Shown here: positions 48,733 to 58,544 of the stretch, piece by piece
Layout: each line of letters begins with the position of its first letter
How positions within the stretch are numbered: position 1 is the stretch's first letter
Origin: VBDM01 sp963699535
GTDB lineage: Bacteria > Pseudomonadota > Gammaproteobacteria > Burkholderiales > SG8-39
Assembly (NCBI GenBank): GCA_963699535.1
Contig: CAVOUJ010000020.1
Coordinates: 186,001-250,000 of the forward strand
DNA length: 64,000 nt
Direction: 5' to 3'
The notes under the pieces: generated by a model
What the model saw: the letters and a program-made list of their open reading frames with translations, nothing else
Told to the model about the DNA's origin: nothing
Database searches by the model: none
Translations under genes and position numbers: made by a program

Positions 48733-49332
48733 TTAATTACACTCACCCAGTGAAAAATCGGGAGTTGGACGTACGCCGGTTTTTTTGTCCTTCTTCACAT
48801 TCCCTTGTTTGTATACGGTATGTGTAATGCAGGCATCAGCAATCATTGCCGAACAGACATTGCCCCCAAAAACATTTGTTCCGCATTGACTACCACTTGC
48901 TATACCGTAGACAACAACGTCGTCGTCTTCATAGATATCGTCAAATGGTATTGAAGCTTCAACATATACTGGACTGTTATATTCACCGCCAAAATAAATT
49001 TGAAGCTATGTATTATTGATGATATTGAAAACGATACCGGTGACGACAACATATTGTCCTGTATATTTCTCAGGATAGATAACAAAGTCTTTGCGGGCTA
49101 CTTGGAGAGGTACGCGGGGAGTGGGGGTGAGGGTTTGTGTTGGTGTCGAACGAGGTGTTGGAGTATGGGATTTCGTTGGTGTTGAACGAGGCGTGGTGGT
49201 ATAAGTCTTCGATGGAGTTAGTGTTGAAGTAGGATTTGCTGTTTGGGTTTGGGCGATGGCGGTTTGCACTGATCCGGTAGATGGTGCACAAGCAGAAATA
49301 AGAAGAAGCGAGAGTAACATCCATCGATTCAT
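48733..49332 (-). CDS. Lipoprotein with Thr/Pro-rich linker and OB-like domain, one frameshift
   Basis: About 199 residues. A signal peptide with lipobox LLISAC (residues 5-13) is followed by a low-complexity Thr/Pro/Ser linker (STPTKSHTPTPRSTPTQT region), a form very common in Anaerolineae surface lipoproteins. The folded domain then shows VIYPEKYTGQYVVVTGIVFNI in part and, after a one-base error near 49010, IYFGGEYNSPVYVEASIPF, DDVVVYGIASGSQCG and VCSAMIADAC, ending PDFSLGECN. The strand pattern and the VYG turn resemble nucleic-acid- or sugar-binding OB folds. Function unknown. GC is low. Confidence 0.75.
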
Positions 49333-49389
49333 ATGAAATATCTCCCACAACCATTGTCATTTTAGCAAAATCCAAAGCCTTTTTCAAGT

Positions 49390-49416
49390 TCCAAGATCGT
49401 CTAAAGCGATCTTGGA
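49390..49416. repeat. 10-base perfect stem-loop between lipoprotein gene and comM fragment
   Basis: TCCAAGATCG at 49390-49399 pairs with CGATCTTGGA at 49407-49416 across a 7-base loop. No T-run follows, so intrinsic termination is doubtful. It could be an operator or a scar next to the decayed comM copy. Confidence 0.5.
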
Positions 49417-49439
49417 CACTAGAGACGTTGCATCCGCCA

Positions 49440-49541
49440 TGGTGATTTAGTATAAAAAACGGCTCACCGAGAAACTGTTGGATCAGATCGCTATCTATGT
49501 AGAGGTATCTCGCTTGGATTACAATTTGAAAAAAATAAATC
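49440..49541 (+). pseudogene. Decayed fragment of comM
   Basis: Translation YKKRLTEKLLDQIAIYVEVSRLDYNLKK aligns to YQKRISGPLLDRIDIHVEVPRVDYEKLS inside comM (about 47235-47325), in part and with the same spacing. The DNA is also alike over this stretch. An upstream in-frame stop and the lack of any other part of the gene show that it is dead. It sits just before the aldehyde dehydrogenase gene. Confidence 0.8.
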
Positions 49542-49592
49542 CAAATTCCTAAACCGGATAAATTTCAATATGCAACGACAAGGAAGATAACA

Positions 49593-51116
49593 ATGAAGAA
49601 CCTTCTCGAAAAATTGAATCTTCAACCCGTAAATGCCGGAGCCTGCACAGGTCAGGATGGCTGGCTGATGGACTCCAAAGGCAAGGAACTGGTTTCATAT
49701 AACCCAGCCACAGGTGAACCGCTCGCAAAGGTCATTCAGGCGACACCGGAAACTTACGAGAAAGTGGCTTCAACCGCCCAGGAGGTTTTTCTCAAGTGGC
49801 GTGAAGTGCCCGCACCCAAGCGCGGCGCGGTCGTTCGTGATCTCGGGGATGCCTTGCGCGAGTTCAAGGAGCCGCTCGGCGACCTGGTCACCATGGAGAT
49901 GGGCAAGATCCGCGCCGAGGGTCACGGCGAAGTCCAGGAGATGATCGATATATGCGATTTCGCGGTCGGGCAATCCCGCATGTTATACGGCCTGAGCATG
50001 CATTCGGAACGGCCTGCCCACCGCATGTATGAACAGTGGCATCCCCTCGGCATCCTCGGGCTTGTGACGGCTTTTAATTTTCCCGTCGCGGTCTGGTCCT
50101 GGAACGCGGCCCTTGCGGCTGTATGCGGCGATACGATCATTTGGAAGCCGTCTTCGTATACACCTCTTACGGCGATCGCTGTGACTCACATAACCAACAA
50201 GGTAATGGCAGACCACAATCTAAATGGAATTTTCAATCTTGTCATTGGCTCAGGCCGGGACGTGGGCGAGCTCCTGCTCAATGACAAGCGGGTCAAACTT
50301 GTATCGTTTACCGGATCAACAAAGATCGGAACTCAGGTTTCCGAGGCGGTCGCCAGCCGTTTTGGCCATACGATTCTCGAATTAGGCGGCAATAACGCCA
50401 TCATCGTATCTGAAAAAGCAGACCTTGCCATGGCAACACGGGCTATCCTATTCGGCGCGGTGGGCACGGCAGGACAACGATGCACTTCCACCCGGCGGAT
50501 CATCATGCAAAAATCCATCGCGAATGATCTATCCAACCGGCTGGTCAATGCGTATAAACAGATCCGCATTGGCGATCCTCTCAAACCTGATACTCTCATG
50601 GGTCCGCTGGTGGTGAATACATCCGTCGAAGAGATGATGGAGGCGATCAAACAGGCCGTCTCGGATGGTGGCGAAATCATTTCTGGTGGAAGGATGCTCC
50701 CGGACCTTGGTCCTAACTTCGTCGAGCCGACCATTATCAAAATGCCAGCCCAGACGGAGATTGTAAAAACCGAAACCTTTGCTCCCATACTCTATTTGCT
50801 CAAGTATGGAACGCTCGAAGAAGCGATCCATCTCCACAACGACGTGCCTCAGGGTCTCTCCAGCGCCATGTTCACGGATTCCGTCCGCGAAGCCGAGGCC
50901 TTCCTCTCCGCTGCAGGATCGGATTGCGGCATTGCCAATATCAACATCGGCACTTCGGGCGCGGAGATCGGCGGTGCGTTCGGAGGCGAGAAGGAGACCG
51001 GCGGTGGGCGCGAATCCGGGTCGGATGCCTGGAAAACCTACATGCGCCGGCAGACGAATACGCTCAACTGGTCCAAGGAACTGCCACTCGCCCAGGGTAT
51101 TAAATTCGGTGATTAA
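49593..51116 (+). CDS. ALDH7-type aldehyde dehydrogenase (aminoadipate-semialdehyde dehydrogenase-like)
   Basis: 507 residues, frame intact. The NAD-binding and active-site motifs are VTAFNFPVAVWSWNAALAA, FTGSTKIGTQV, LELGGNNAIIV (catalytic glutamate) and GTAGQRCTSTRR (catalytic cysteine). The overall length and the GQRCTSTRR form match ALDH7/AASADH, which oxidises alpha-aminoadipate semialdehyde to alpha-aminoadipate in lysine catabolism. Start ATG at 49593 with AAGGAAGATAAC upstream. Related enzymes act on other semialdehydes; no lysine pathway gene is next to it. Confidence 0.92.
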   Translation: MKNLLEKLNLQPVNAGACTGQDGWLMDSKGKELVSYNPATGEPLAKVIQATPETYEKVASTAQEVFLKWREVPAPKRGAVVRDLGDALREFKEPLGDLVTMEMGKIRAEGHGEVQEMIDICDFAVGQSRMLYGLSMHSERPAHRMYEQWHPLGILGLVTAFNFPVAVWSWNAALAAVCGDTIIWKPSSYTPLTAIAVTHITNKVMADHNLNGIFNLVIGSGRDVGELLLNDKRVKLVSFTGSTKIGTQVSEAVASRFGHTILELGGNNAIIVSEKADLAMATRAILFGAVGTAGQRCTSTRRIIMQKSIANDLSNRLVNAYKQIRIGDPLKPDTLMGPLVVNTSVEEMMEAIKQAVSDGGEIISGGRMLPDLGPNFVEPTIIKMPAQTEIVKTETFAPILYLLKYGTLEEAIHLHNDVPQGLSSAMFTDSVREAEAFLSAAGSDCGIANINIGTSGAEIGGAFGGEKETGGGRESGSDAWKTYMRRQTNTLNWSKELPLAQGIKFGD

Positions 51117-51194
51117 CTTTCCCGGGAATTTTATAACGCTCGTTTTGGAATAAAACGAGAACAGCCATGTGACGACTTGGCTGAAAATTAAAAT

Positions 51195-52288
51195 CTATTT
51201 TTCCAAGTCAGCATAGCTTGTCCCGGTGATGGTATTGATCATCGCCCAGAAATTCTCCAGCGGGGTATCCAACTGCACGTGATGGGTTGGACCGATGATC
51301 AAGCCGCCTTGCCTGCCCAGGGTACTCAACCGCAGCCGCACCTCGGCCTCGACTTGAGCCGGCGTTCCGAACGGCAGGGTATGCTGTTCATCAATCGAGC
51401 CCCAGAAACACAGGTTTCGACCATACTTTTTCTTAATTCAGCCGGATCCATGCAAGCCGGTTGGACGGGATTGAGCACATCCAGACCGATCTCGATCAGG
51501 TCCGGTATGATGGGTTCGATAGCTCCATCGGAGTGATAGGCAATTTTCACTTCCGGATTGATCGTTTTCAGGGTGGAGATCACATCAGCCATGCGCGGCT
51601 TCAGAAATTTCCGCCAATGTACCGGCGAGAATAACATTCCGGTCTGTCCGCCGACATCGTCTCCCAACCAGATCATATCCACGCCCATTTCCACCAACGT
51701 CCTGGCAGCCGTCAGGTGATAGTGATAAGGGATCTCCAGCAGCTTCTCGAATAAGTCCGGCTGGATTTTGATATCTTTGAGAAGTTGAGTAAATCCCCGT
51801 AGCGCGACGGCTGTCTCCAGGATGGTTGTCACGGTAACGCCGACGATCCAATACTCATCCCGAAATTTTTCTATCGCCCGCGCAGCTTCCTGATAAAGCT
51901 CGGGTCGATTGGGATCCGGCGCCTTGTAGGTTGCAACATTTTCAACCCGTTCCAACGGGTGTGTAACAGCTTCGGTGTATCGGCCGATGCCGTAAGGCGT
52001 CTTGTATTCGACGGATTTCCAACCAATCCCCCATTCATCTACATAATCACCCTCCTGTTGGTAATAGGAATTTGCCCATCCTATCGAGGTCAGGATCAGG
52101 TCTTCATCTAAAGCCCGTTCGAGCTCATAGGTATTTCCACCACCGTGTGGGTTATGAGCCGGTGTACCTTTGAGCTCCAGGTCAGCCTGCAGGCGTTCCG
52201 CGAACTCCGGCGTAAAACTGACCTGCATTGGGCAGCGATCCGGCTCTTCATGATGCAGGGCCATGAGCACCCGTTCCCGATGACGCAT
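51195..52288 (-). CDS. Uroporphyrinogen decarboxylase (URO-D) family protein, one frameshift
   Basis: About 364 residues. N-terminal MRHRERVLMALHHEEPDRCP is the family opening; later landmarks are WIVGVTVTTILETAVALRGF, MLFSPVHWRKFLKPRM, VKIAYHSDGAIEPIIPDLIEIGLDVLNPVQP in part, and a C-terminal tail after a one-base error near 51435 (RKKYGRNLCFWG), ending ITGTSYADLEK. It belongs to the broad URO-D/cobalamin methyltransferase superfamily (MtaA/CmuA-like), in which members often transfer methyl groups; haem synthesis is less likely. It is divergent from the following cluster, with 257 bases between. Confidence 0.85.
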
Positions 52289-52464
52289 CTTGACCTCAAC
52301 TCCAAAAGGAAAGATTAATTCGTTAGCTTAAAGGATGGATGGTATCCACTCCTTACTTATTATAGCCATGCCGAAGATCGAGATTTGGATTGACCGACTC
52401 CATTGGATAATACTATCCCTCGGCCGCACCAATCCTTTCCAGGTCAACCATTTTTAAGCTGGGT

Positions 52465-52470
52465 TATAAT
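52465..52470 (+). promoter_or_regulatory. Candidate -10 box of the N-heterocycle cluster
   Basis: TATAAT lies 75 bases before the coxG-like start in the gap between two divergent genes. The expected -35 region contains no good match, so activator dependence is possible. Confidence 0.35.
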
Positions 52471-52545
52471 CTGACCTTATTTATCCAAATGGTGACTATA
52501 CTTCTTTTTCTCGTGCAATCTTGAACTAACGCAGAAAACTATTCC

Positions 52546-53009
52546 ATGCAACTCACCGGTGATGTCACCATTCGAGCGCCGCGGCAAAAAGGTCTGGGAT
52601 TTCCTGACCGACCCGAATCAAATCGCTACCTGCGCGCCGGGTGTGGAAAAAATAGAGACCCTGGAGCCCAACAAACGCTACCGCGGGGTTGCCTCCATTG
52701 GTCTGGGCGCGGTCAAAGCACGTTTCACAGGGGAAATAGAAATCCTTGAACTCGAAGAACCCAACCGAGCGAAATTGAAAAGCGCATGGCACTGCTTCCG
52801 GCAGTGCAGCCGACGCGATCAGCGAAATGCAGCTCAGCGACGGTCCGGAGGGCAGTACCCTGGTGCATTGGACCGCGGATATCAATGTATCCGGTCAGCT
52901 TGCAAGCCTGGCTTCGCGTTTGATGATGCCGGTTTCAAAAAAACTATCGGATCTGTTCTACGACGAAGTTCGCCGCAGGATCGAAACAGAGTCCCCTGGA
53001 GGGTCCTGA
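52546..53009 (+). CDS. coxG: CoxG-like SRPBCC domain protein, frameshifted
   Basis: About 155 residues in the CoxG (carbon monoxide dehydrogenase G) family, START-like fold. Visible: MQLTGDVTIRAPR, VWDFLTDPNQIATCAPGVEKIE, EPNKRYRGVASIGLGAVKARFTGEIEI in part and, after an error near 52785, MQLSDGPEGSTLVHWTADINVSGQLASLASR in part. A further error lies near 52575. CoxG proteins accompany molybdenum hydroxylases and may help assembly or membrane attachment. Its TGA overlaps the xdhC start. Confidence 0.85.
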
Positions 53010-54084
53010 TGCATGAATTGATCCCCGACTTGATCCGTTGGCATTCGAAAAATGAGCAGGTGGGACTGGCCATGGTTCTCCAGACCTGGGGATCCGTGCC
53101 TCGCCCTGCCGGTGCGTGCATGGCATTTACCTCAACCGGGGAGTTCCGAGGATCGGTCAGCGGAGGCTGCGTGGAAAACGCAGTCATCGAGACGGGGTTG
53201 AAGGTGTTAAAAACGGGTCAGGCTCAGCTCCTTTCATATAAAGTGATTGATGAACAAGCCTGGGAGGTCGGGTTGTCGTGCGGTGGCAGCCTTGAGATTT
53301 TCGTCACCGTTTTTGATCCAAAGATGATCGGAAAAGTTTTCCAAGTCATCCAGGAATTGCGCAAAGCAACCTGGATCACCTGTGTCCGTGGCTCACAAAC
53401 ATCGCTGGGCAAACAAATGCTCAGCTTCGATGACGGATCTGTGTTTGGGAGCATTGATCCGCGTTACCAACCCCAATTGGAAGCCCTGGCTTCCGAAACC
53501 TCACGCTCTGGCTCCACAACCAGGCAATTCCTGGACGATGACCATGAGGTTTTTGTTCAAGTGCTTCAACCACCGCCCCGCCTGATCGTTATCGGAGGAG
53601 TACACATCGCCCAAGCGCTCGTATCGCTCGCCAAAACCCTCGGTTTTCGGACCGTACTCCTGGATCCCCGGAGTGCCTGGAACAACCTTGACCGCTTTCC
53701 GAATGTTGACCAAATCATCCCCGACCTGGCCCCAGGATGGTCTGTTCGACCTGCAGATAGATTCGCAAACCGCGGTTGTCAGCCTGAGCCATGATCCCAA
53801 ATTGGATGACCCTGCGCTCCAGATCGCCCTGGCAAGCCCCGCGTTCTACATCGGCGCGTTGGGCAGTCGGTCGACCCAGGCAAATCGGATGGGCCGCTTG
53901 CGAACGAGCGGGTTATCCGAGGCAGCTCTGTCCCGACTGCATGCACCGATCGGATTGGCAATCGGAGCCAGTAACCCTGCAGAGATCGCCATATCGATCA
54001 TGGCAGAGATCGTCCAGGCTTACCGTTCGCCTGCCGGCTTCTCCTGGCTTGCCAGATGTAACCAAGCTCAAACAACCCGTCTGA
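53009..54084 (+). CDS. xdhC: XdhC/CoxI family molybdenum-hydroxylase maturation protein, frameshifted
   Basis: About 360 residues. First domain: TWGSVPRPAGACMAFTSTGEFRGSVSGGCVEN in part. Second, a Rossmann domain: RLIVIGGVHIAQALVSLAKTLGFRTVLLDPR in part, then, after an error near 53740, FYIGALGSRSTQANRMGRL and HAPIGLAIGASNPAEIAISIMAEIV in part. XdhC delivers the sulfurated molybdenum cofactor to the hydroxylase. In the sequenced frame it reads on into the next gene; a one-base shift gives a natural end DVTKLKQPV at 54084. It starts on the last base of the coxG stop. Confidence 0.9.
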
Positions 54085-54113
54085 TCAGATCGACAATCCA
54101 GGAAAAGAGAAGC

Positions 54114-55058
54114 ATGAAGCCGGCGAGCTTTGATTACTACAGGCCAGATTCACTGGAAGAAGCCCTGGAACTGCTCAATAAATATGGGGAGGAAGCCAAG
54201 CTGCTTGCGGGTGGGCAGAGCCTGGTGCCGGCCATGAACTTTCGCGTGGTGCAACCCGCTGTATTGATCGATCTGAATAACCTACGGGAGATGGATTTTG
54301 TCCACCAAAACAGCAGATCACTATCTATAGGCGCCATGACCCGTGAGCGTCGCCTCGAATTCGATCCGTTGATCGCCCGCTATCTGCCGTTGCTCACCGA
54401 AACCATGCCAAATGTCGCCCATCCGCAGATCCGGAACCGGGGCACATTGGGCGGCAGCCTGGCTCATGCGGATCCAGCTGCTGAACTGCCGGTGATCATG
54501 CTTACCGTTGGCGCCAGAATGAAAGCTCGCAACGGTGTGGCTGAGCGTTGGATCGCGGCTTCGGATTTTTTCAAGGGGTTGTTCACCACGGACCTCGCTC
54601 CAGATGAAATCCTGGTTGAAATCGAATTACCTTTTATGGGAACCGGGACAGGCTGGTCTTTCATCGAAGTTGCCCCGCGGGCGGGTGACTACGCTTTGAT
54701 GGGGGTTGCCGCCGTCATCCAACTTGATGAGGAAGGCAGATGTCAACTTGCTCGGCTGGTTTATCTCAATGCCGGTGAGGTCCCCTCGAAGCGAAAGCTG
54801 GCTTCCAAGTCACTTTTGGGGACTGTCTTCGATGATGCGGTTATTGAATCTGCTGCCAGGACAGCCAGCCAGGATGAGATTCAACCCTTTGGAAACTTGC
54901 ACGCCTTCCCGGATTTCCAGAGACACCTCGCACGCGAGCTGACCATTCGTACGCTCAAGCATTCACTTGCACGCGCGCGGGTAAGGATCGCCTCCAATGA
55001 CGTCGACGAAATCGATCTCGGTTTCGGTCAACGGGCAGGTACACGAACGCCAGGTTGA
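54114..55058 (+). CDS. coxM: Molybdenum hydroxylase medium (FAD) subunit, CoxM/XdhB-like
   Basis: FAD-binding subunit, 314 residues as read. Signatures: FDYYRPDSLEEALELL, LLAGGQSLVPAMNFR (FAD contact), VAHPQIRNRGTLGGSLAHADPAAELP in part and the ferredoxin-reductase-like C-terminal domain. The 3' end is doubtful: a one-base shift near 54975 would end the protein at TGA 54998-55000, overlapping the small-subunit start as ATGA; otherwise it overlaps by 62 bases. ATG at 54114 with AGGAAAAGAGA upstream. Electrons pass from the large subunit through this flavin. Confidence 0.92.
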   Translation: MKPASFDYYRPDSLEEALELLNKYGEEAKLLAGGQSLVPAMNFRVVQPAVLIDLNNLREMDFVHQNSRSLSIGAMTRERRLEFDPLIARYLPLLTETMPNVAHPQIRNRGTLGGSLAHADPAAELPVIMLTVGARMKARNGVAERWIAASDFFKGLFTTDLAPDEILVEIELPFMGTGTGWSFIEVAPRAGDYALMGVAAVIQLDEEGRCQLARLVYLNAGEVPSKRKLASKSLLGTVFDDAVIESAARTASQDEIQPFGNLHAFPDFQRHLARELTIRTLKHSLARARVRIASNDVDEIDLGFGQRAGTRTPG

Positions 55059-55491
55059 AGCGCGCCTGCTCTTGAGCGATTTCCTGCGGCATGAGCTTGG
55101 CTTGACCGGCACCCATGTGGGATGTGAACATGGCGTCTGCGGCGCCTGCACGATCCAATTGGATGGCGAACCGGTACGCTCTTGTTTATTATTTGCCGTA
55201 CAGGCCGATGGTCATTCCATTACGACGGTAGAAGGCCTCACAACTGATCGTGACCATCTGCACCCGATTCAAGAGGCATTCTGGGAAGCGCACGGTCTGC
55301 AGTGCGGATACTGCACACCGGGGATCTTGATGACAATGATCCCCTTCCTCGAACAAAATCCGGATCCATCCGAGTTGGAGATCCGCAAGGCCCTTTCCGG
55401 CAACCTGTGTCGCTGCACCGGATATCAGCATATCGTGGATGCGGTCGGCCTGGCAGCTCAGAAGATGAAGGCGATCAACGGCGAAAGGTGA
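54997..55491 (+). CDS. coxS: Molybdenum hydroxylase small [2Fe-2S] subunit, CoxS/XdhC-type
   Basis: 164 residues, intact. The plant-type ferredoxin cluster is CEHGVCGAC with its fourth cysteine in RSC; the C-terminal [2Fe-2S] domain shows CGYCTPGI and NLCRCTGYQHIVDAV. All eight cysteines are present. It forms the electron relay of the three-subunit hydroxylase with CoxM and CoxL. Confidence 0.96.
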   Translation: MTSTKSISVSVNGQVHERQVEARLLLSDFLRHELGLTGTHVGCEHGVCGACTIQLDGEPVRSCLLFAVQADGHSITTVEGLTTDRDHLHPIQEAFWEAHGLQCGYCTPGILMTMIPFLEQNPDPSELEIRKALSGNLCRCTGYQHIVDAVGLAAQKMKAINGER

Positions 55492-55523
55492 CATGAGCGC
55501 CTCCCTTCAATCCACCGCGGGAT

Positions 55524-56782
55524 ATGAATACTCTTGAGACGGAAATTGCCGATCACCTTTCCGAAATCGAGAGGCGCTTCAACGAGCGTGAGAACCTACT
55601 CCAAGCCTGCCTGCCTGAACCCGAGCGGTTTTCTCGAATCAAACAAGAATGGCAGGGACTATCAACCCGGTATTCAAAAGAGAACACCAAGCCACCGTTG
55701 TATGGGAAGGTATTCGGGGTTAAGGATATCTTTCATGTCGAGGGTTTCGATACCCGTCGCCGGCAGCCGGCTTCCGCCTGAAGCAATGACCGGTCCGGAA
55801 GCGCTCAGCGTCCATAAATTGAAAGAGGCAGGAGCTCTACTCCTGGGAAAAACCGTTACAACCGAGTTCGCTTATTTCCAACCCGGTCCCACCCGCAACC
55901 CGCGTAATCCAGATCACACACCAGGCGGTTCCAGCAGCGGATCGGCCGCGGCTGTGGCCGCAGGTTTCTGCGACCTGGCCCTGGGCACCCAGACCATCGG
56001 CTCGATCATCCGCCCGGCGGCATTCTGCGGCGTTATCGGTTTCAAGCCCAGCTATGGCCGGAGTTCTTCCGAGGGGGTGATCCCGCTCTCTCCCTCCCTT
56101 GACCATGTCGGCTTTTTCAGCATAGACGTCAGACTGGCTATTCAATGCGCGGAAGTGCTGCTTTCAGATTGGAATTTCCAAAATATGGATCGCCTTCCCA
56201 TTTTGGGTATCCCCAGCGGTCCTTACCTGGCATCTGCCTCAGCTGGAGGGCCGCGCCCATTTCGAAAAAATGAAGGAACTGCTTTCCAAGTCGGGTTACG
56301 AATTGCGCCAGGTACTGGTGATGGAAGATTACGCGGCGATCCGCCACCAAAATGATGTGGTGCTTGCCGCCGAAGCTGCCCACGTGCATGCAGCCTGGTA
56401 TGGAAAATATAAAAATTTGTACACGCGAAAAACAGCCGAACTGATCGAACGCGGCGAAAAAATCCGTGAGGAGGATTTGCACGACGCGCGTCGGAGCTGC
56501 GCCCAATTGAAAAACAACCTGAGGGGAGCGATGGAAAAAAATGGGATTGACCTATGGATCGCTCCATCCGCTCCCGGTGCAGCACCGAAAGGTTTGGAAA
56601 GTACCGGTGACCCGATCATGAACCTGCCCTGGACGCAGGCGGGACTCCCCGCGCTCAACCTGCCAGCTGGAACCAACTCCGCCGGTTTGCCGATGGGCTT
56701 GCAGCTCATTGGTAATTGGTTTGAAGACGAAGCCATTCTTTATTGGGCTGAGGCGATCGGGAAAGTGGTTTCTAAAGGATGA
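55524..56782 (+). CDS. Amidase signature family hydrolase, frameshifted
   Basis: About 420 residues. The Ser-Ser-Lys catalytic set is visible: lysine in GKVFGVKDIFHVEG near residue 70, the bridging serine in PGGSSSGSAAAVAAG and the nucleophile region LGTQTIGSIIRPAAFCG. The C-terminal part MNLPWTQAGLPALNLPAG fits small-molecule amidases of the AtzF/ureidomalonase type. Errors near 55755 and 56235 break the frame. It overlaps the fdrA-like start by ATGA. Likely substrate: an amide or ureido product of ring opening (inference). Confidence 0.88.
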
Positions 56783-58474
56783 CCGATACCAGGCACGCCA
56801 TCCGCTCCGGCACTTATCTCGATTCAGTTGTGCTCATGCAGCTGCAAAGAGGTTTGCTCACCCTGCCGGATGTACTGGATGCCGGTGTGGTAATGGCCAC
56901 ACCTGCCAATCGTGACTTGCTCGCTGCAAATAATCTGCTGCCAGGTGGAATTGTCTGCAGCGCAGACGATCTTCTTATCGTCGTGAAGGCGAACTCTGGC
57001 AAGGCAGCCAACTCCGCATTGGGTCAGGTAGATTCGCTCCTGGCACAGCGGCGGCATGTCGACGGACAGGATTATCGCCCGCACAGCCTCGCTTCGGCTG
57101 TCAACCTGCTCCCCGATGCAAGCATAGCCCTGATCTCCATCCCCGGTCGTTACGCTGCACCGGTCGCACACCAGGCTCTCGATTCCAAATTACACGTTTT
57201 CCTTTATAGCGACAATGTGTCCATCGAGGATGAGCTCAGCCTGAAGGAAAAGGCTCGTGATAACGGGCTGCTCGTGATGGGCCCGGATTGCGGCACCGCG
57301 ATCCTTAACGGAATTGAACTCGGATTCGCAAACCGGCTGCGCAGGGGAAACATCGGCATCGTGGGCGCATCGGGTACCGGCATGCAGGCGATCAGCTCAC
57401 ATATCGATGCCCAGGGTGCCGGCATCTCACAAGCCATCGGTACAGGCAGCCGTGATCTCAATGAAAAAATTGGCGCCATCACCACCCTTCAGGCGCTTGA
57501 TCTGATGAGGCGTGATCCCGAAACTCAAGTGATCGTGCTGGTATCCAAACCTCCCTCGGCGGAAGTCGCAGCCCGCGTGCTGGCGACCGCAAATGGGATG
57601 GGTAAACCGGTGATCGTGGATTTTATCGGCTACCCGCCGCCCGGTCGCAGAATGGGTAACCTGTTTTTGCAACGAGCCTCGATGAAGCCGCGCGACCTCG
57701 CTGTGGATCAGCTCTCCTCAACCGGGACGAAGGGCGCACAGGTGCCTCCCTAAGCAGGCTAACGACACTTACGTGAACGAAGATATATCCCGCGGCTTGT
57801 TTTCAGGCGGTACGCTCGCCTATGAAACCATGCTTGGATTGCAACCATTCTTCACACCCCTCTTCTCGAACGCACCGATCAACAAAAATCAAATCCTCAA
57901 CGACCCACTCCACAGCCAGGCAAATACCATTCTGGACCTGGGGGATGAATATTTCATGGTCGGTCGGCTTCACCCGATGATCGATAATGACCTGCGTATC
58001 CGCCGCTTGCGCCAGGAAGCCGCCGATCCACAAACGGGATGGATCCTGCTTGATGTCGTCCTGGGCGAAGGCTCGCATCCCGATCCCGCCAGCGAGCTGG
58101 CACCGGTCATCCACGAGATCAAAACAGGCAGGGATCTCAATGTCCTGGTCACACTCGTGGGAACGGAAAGCGATCCCCAGAACATGCAATCCCGACCGCG
58201 AAAAACTCGAAACTCGCTGGCGCCATCGTTTTCCAGACTCTCTCGCAGATGTTAACCTACCTCCAGGGAGAACTGCCCAGGCCAAAGTCACTCGAAGGGA
58301 TGCCTGTTGACCTGAACCAATTCAAAACGATGTCGGCGGCGATCAACGTGGGTTTGGAAGTCTTTTTACACCAGCCTGATCGGCCAGGAAGTCCAGACTG
58401 TGCAGGTCGATTGGCGTCCACCGGCAGGTGGAGATGAGCGGTTGGCTGACCTGCTTGCCAGGATGAAGAATTAG
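56779..58474 (+). CDS. fdrA: FdrA family protein (AllF-like carbamoyltransferase component), frameshifted
   Basis: About 560 residues, related to succinyl-CoA synthetase alpha. Landmarks: YLDSVVLMQLQRGLLTLPDV, LLVMGPDCGTAILNG, GNIGIVGASGTGMQAISSHI and GTGSRDLNEKIG. Then after errors near 57765 the second half: SRGLFSGGTLAYETM, ILDLGDEYFMVGRLHPMID and WILLDVVLGEGSHPDP. Further errors lie near 58195 and 58365; it ends LADLLARMKN. In E. coli FdrA acts with YlbE (DUF1116) and YlbF as oxamate carbamoyltransferase, forming carbamoyl phosphate. The DUF1116 partner follows here; the DUF2877 partner is not in the window. Confidence 0.88.
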
Positions 58475-58544
58475 GAAGATGGGTCCCGTATACGTTGGGT
58501 TCGGTAACTTAATTGTAGAGAAACACACTTCATAAGGATCACGC

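Noticed and set aside
49120..49240. Short tandem units resembling a CRISPR or satellite array
   Set aside because: The units encode the Thr/Pro-rich linker of a lipoprotein, vary in length and have no spacers.
51195..52288. Haem biosynthesis hemE
   Set aside because: The sequence fits the wider URO-D/methyltransferase superfamily and there are no haem genes nearby.
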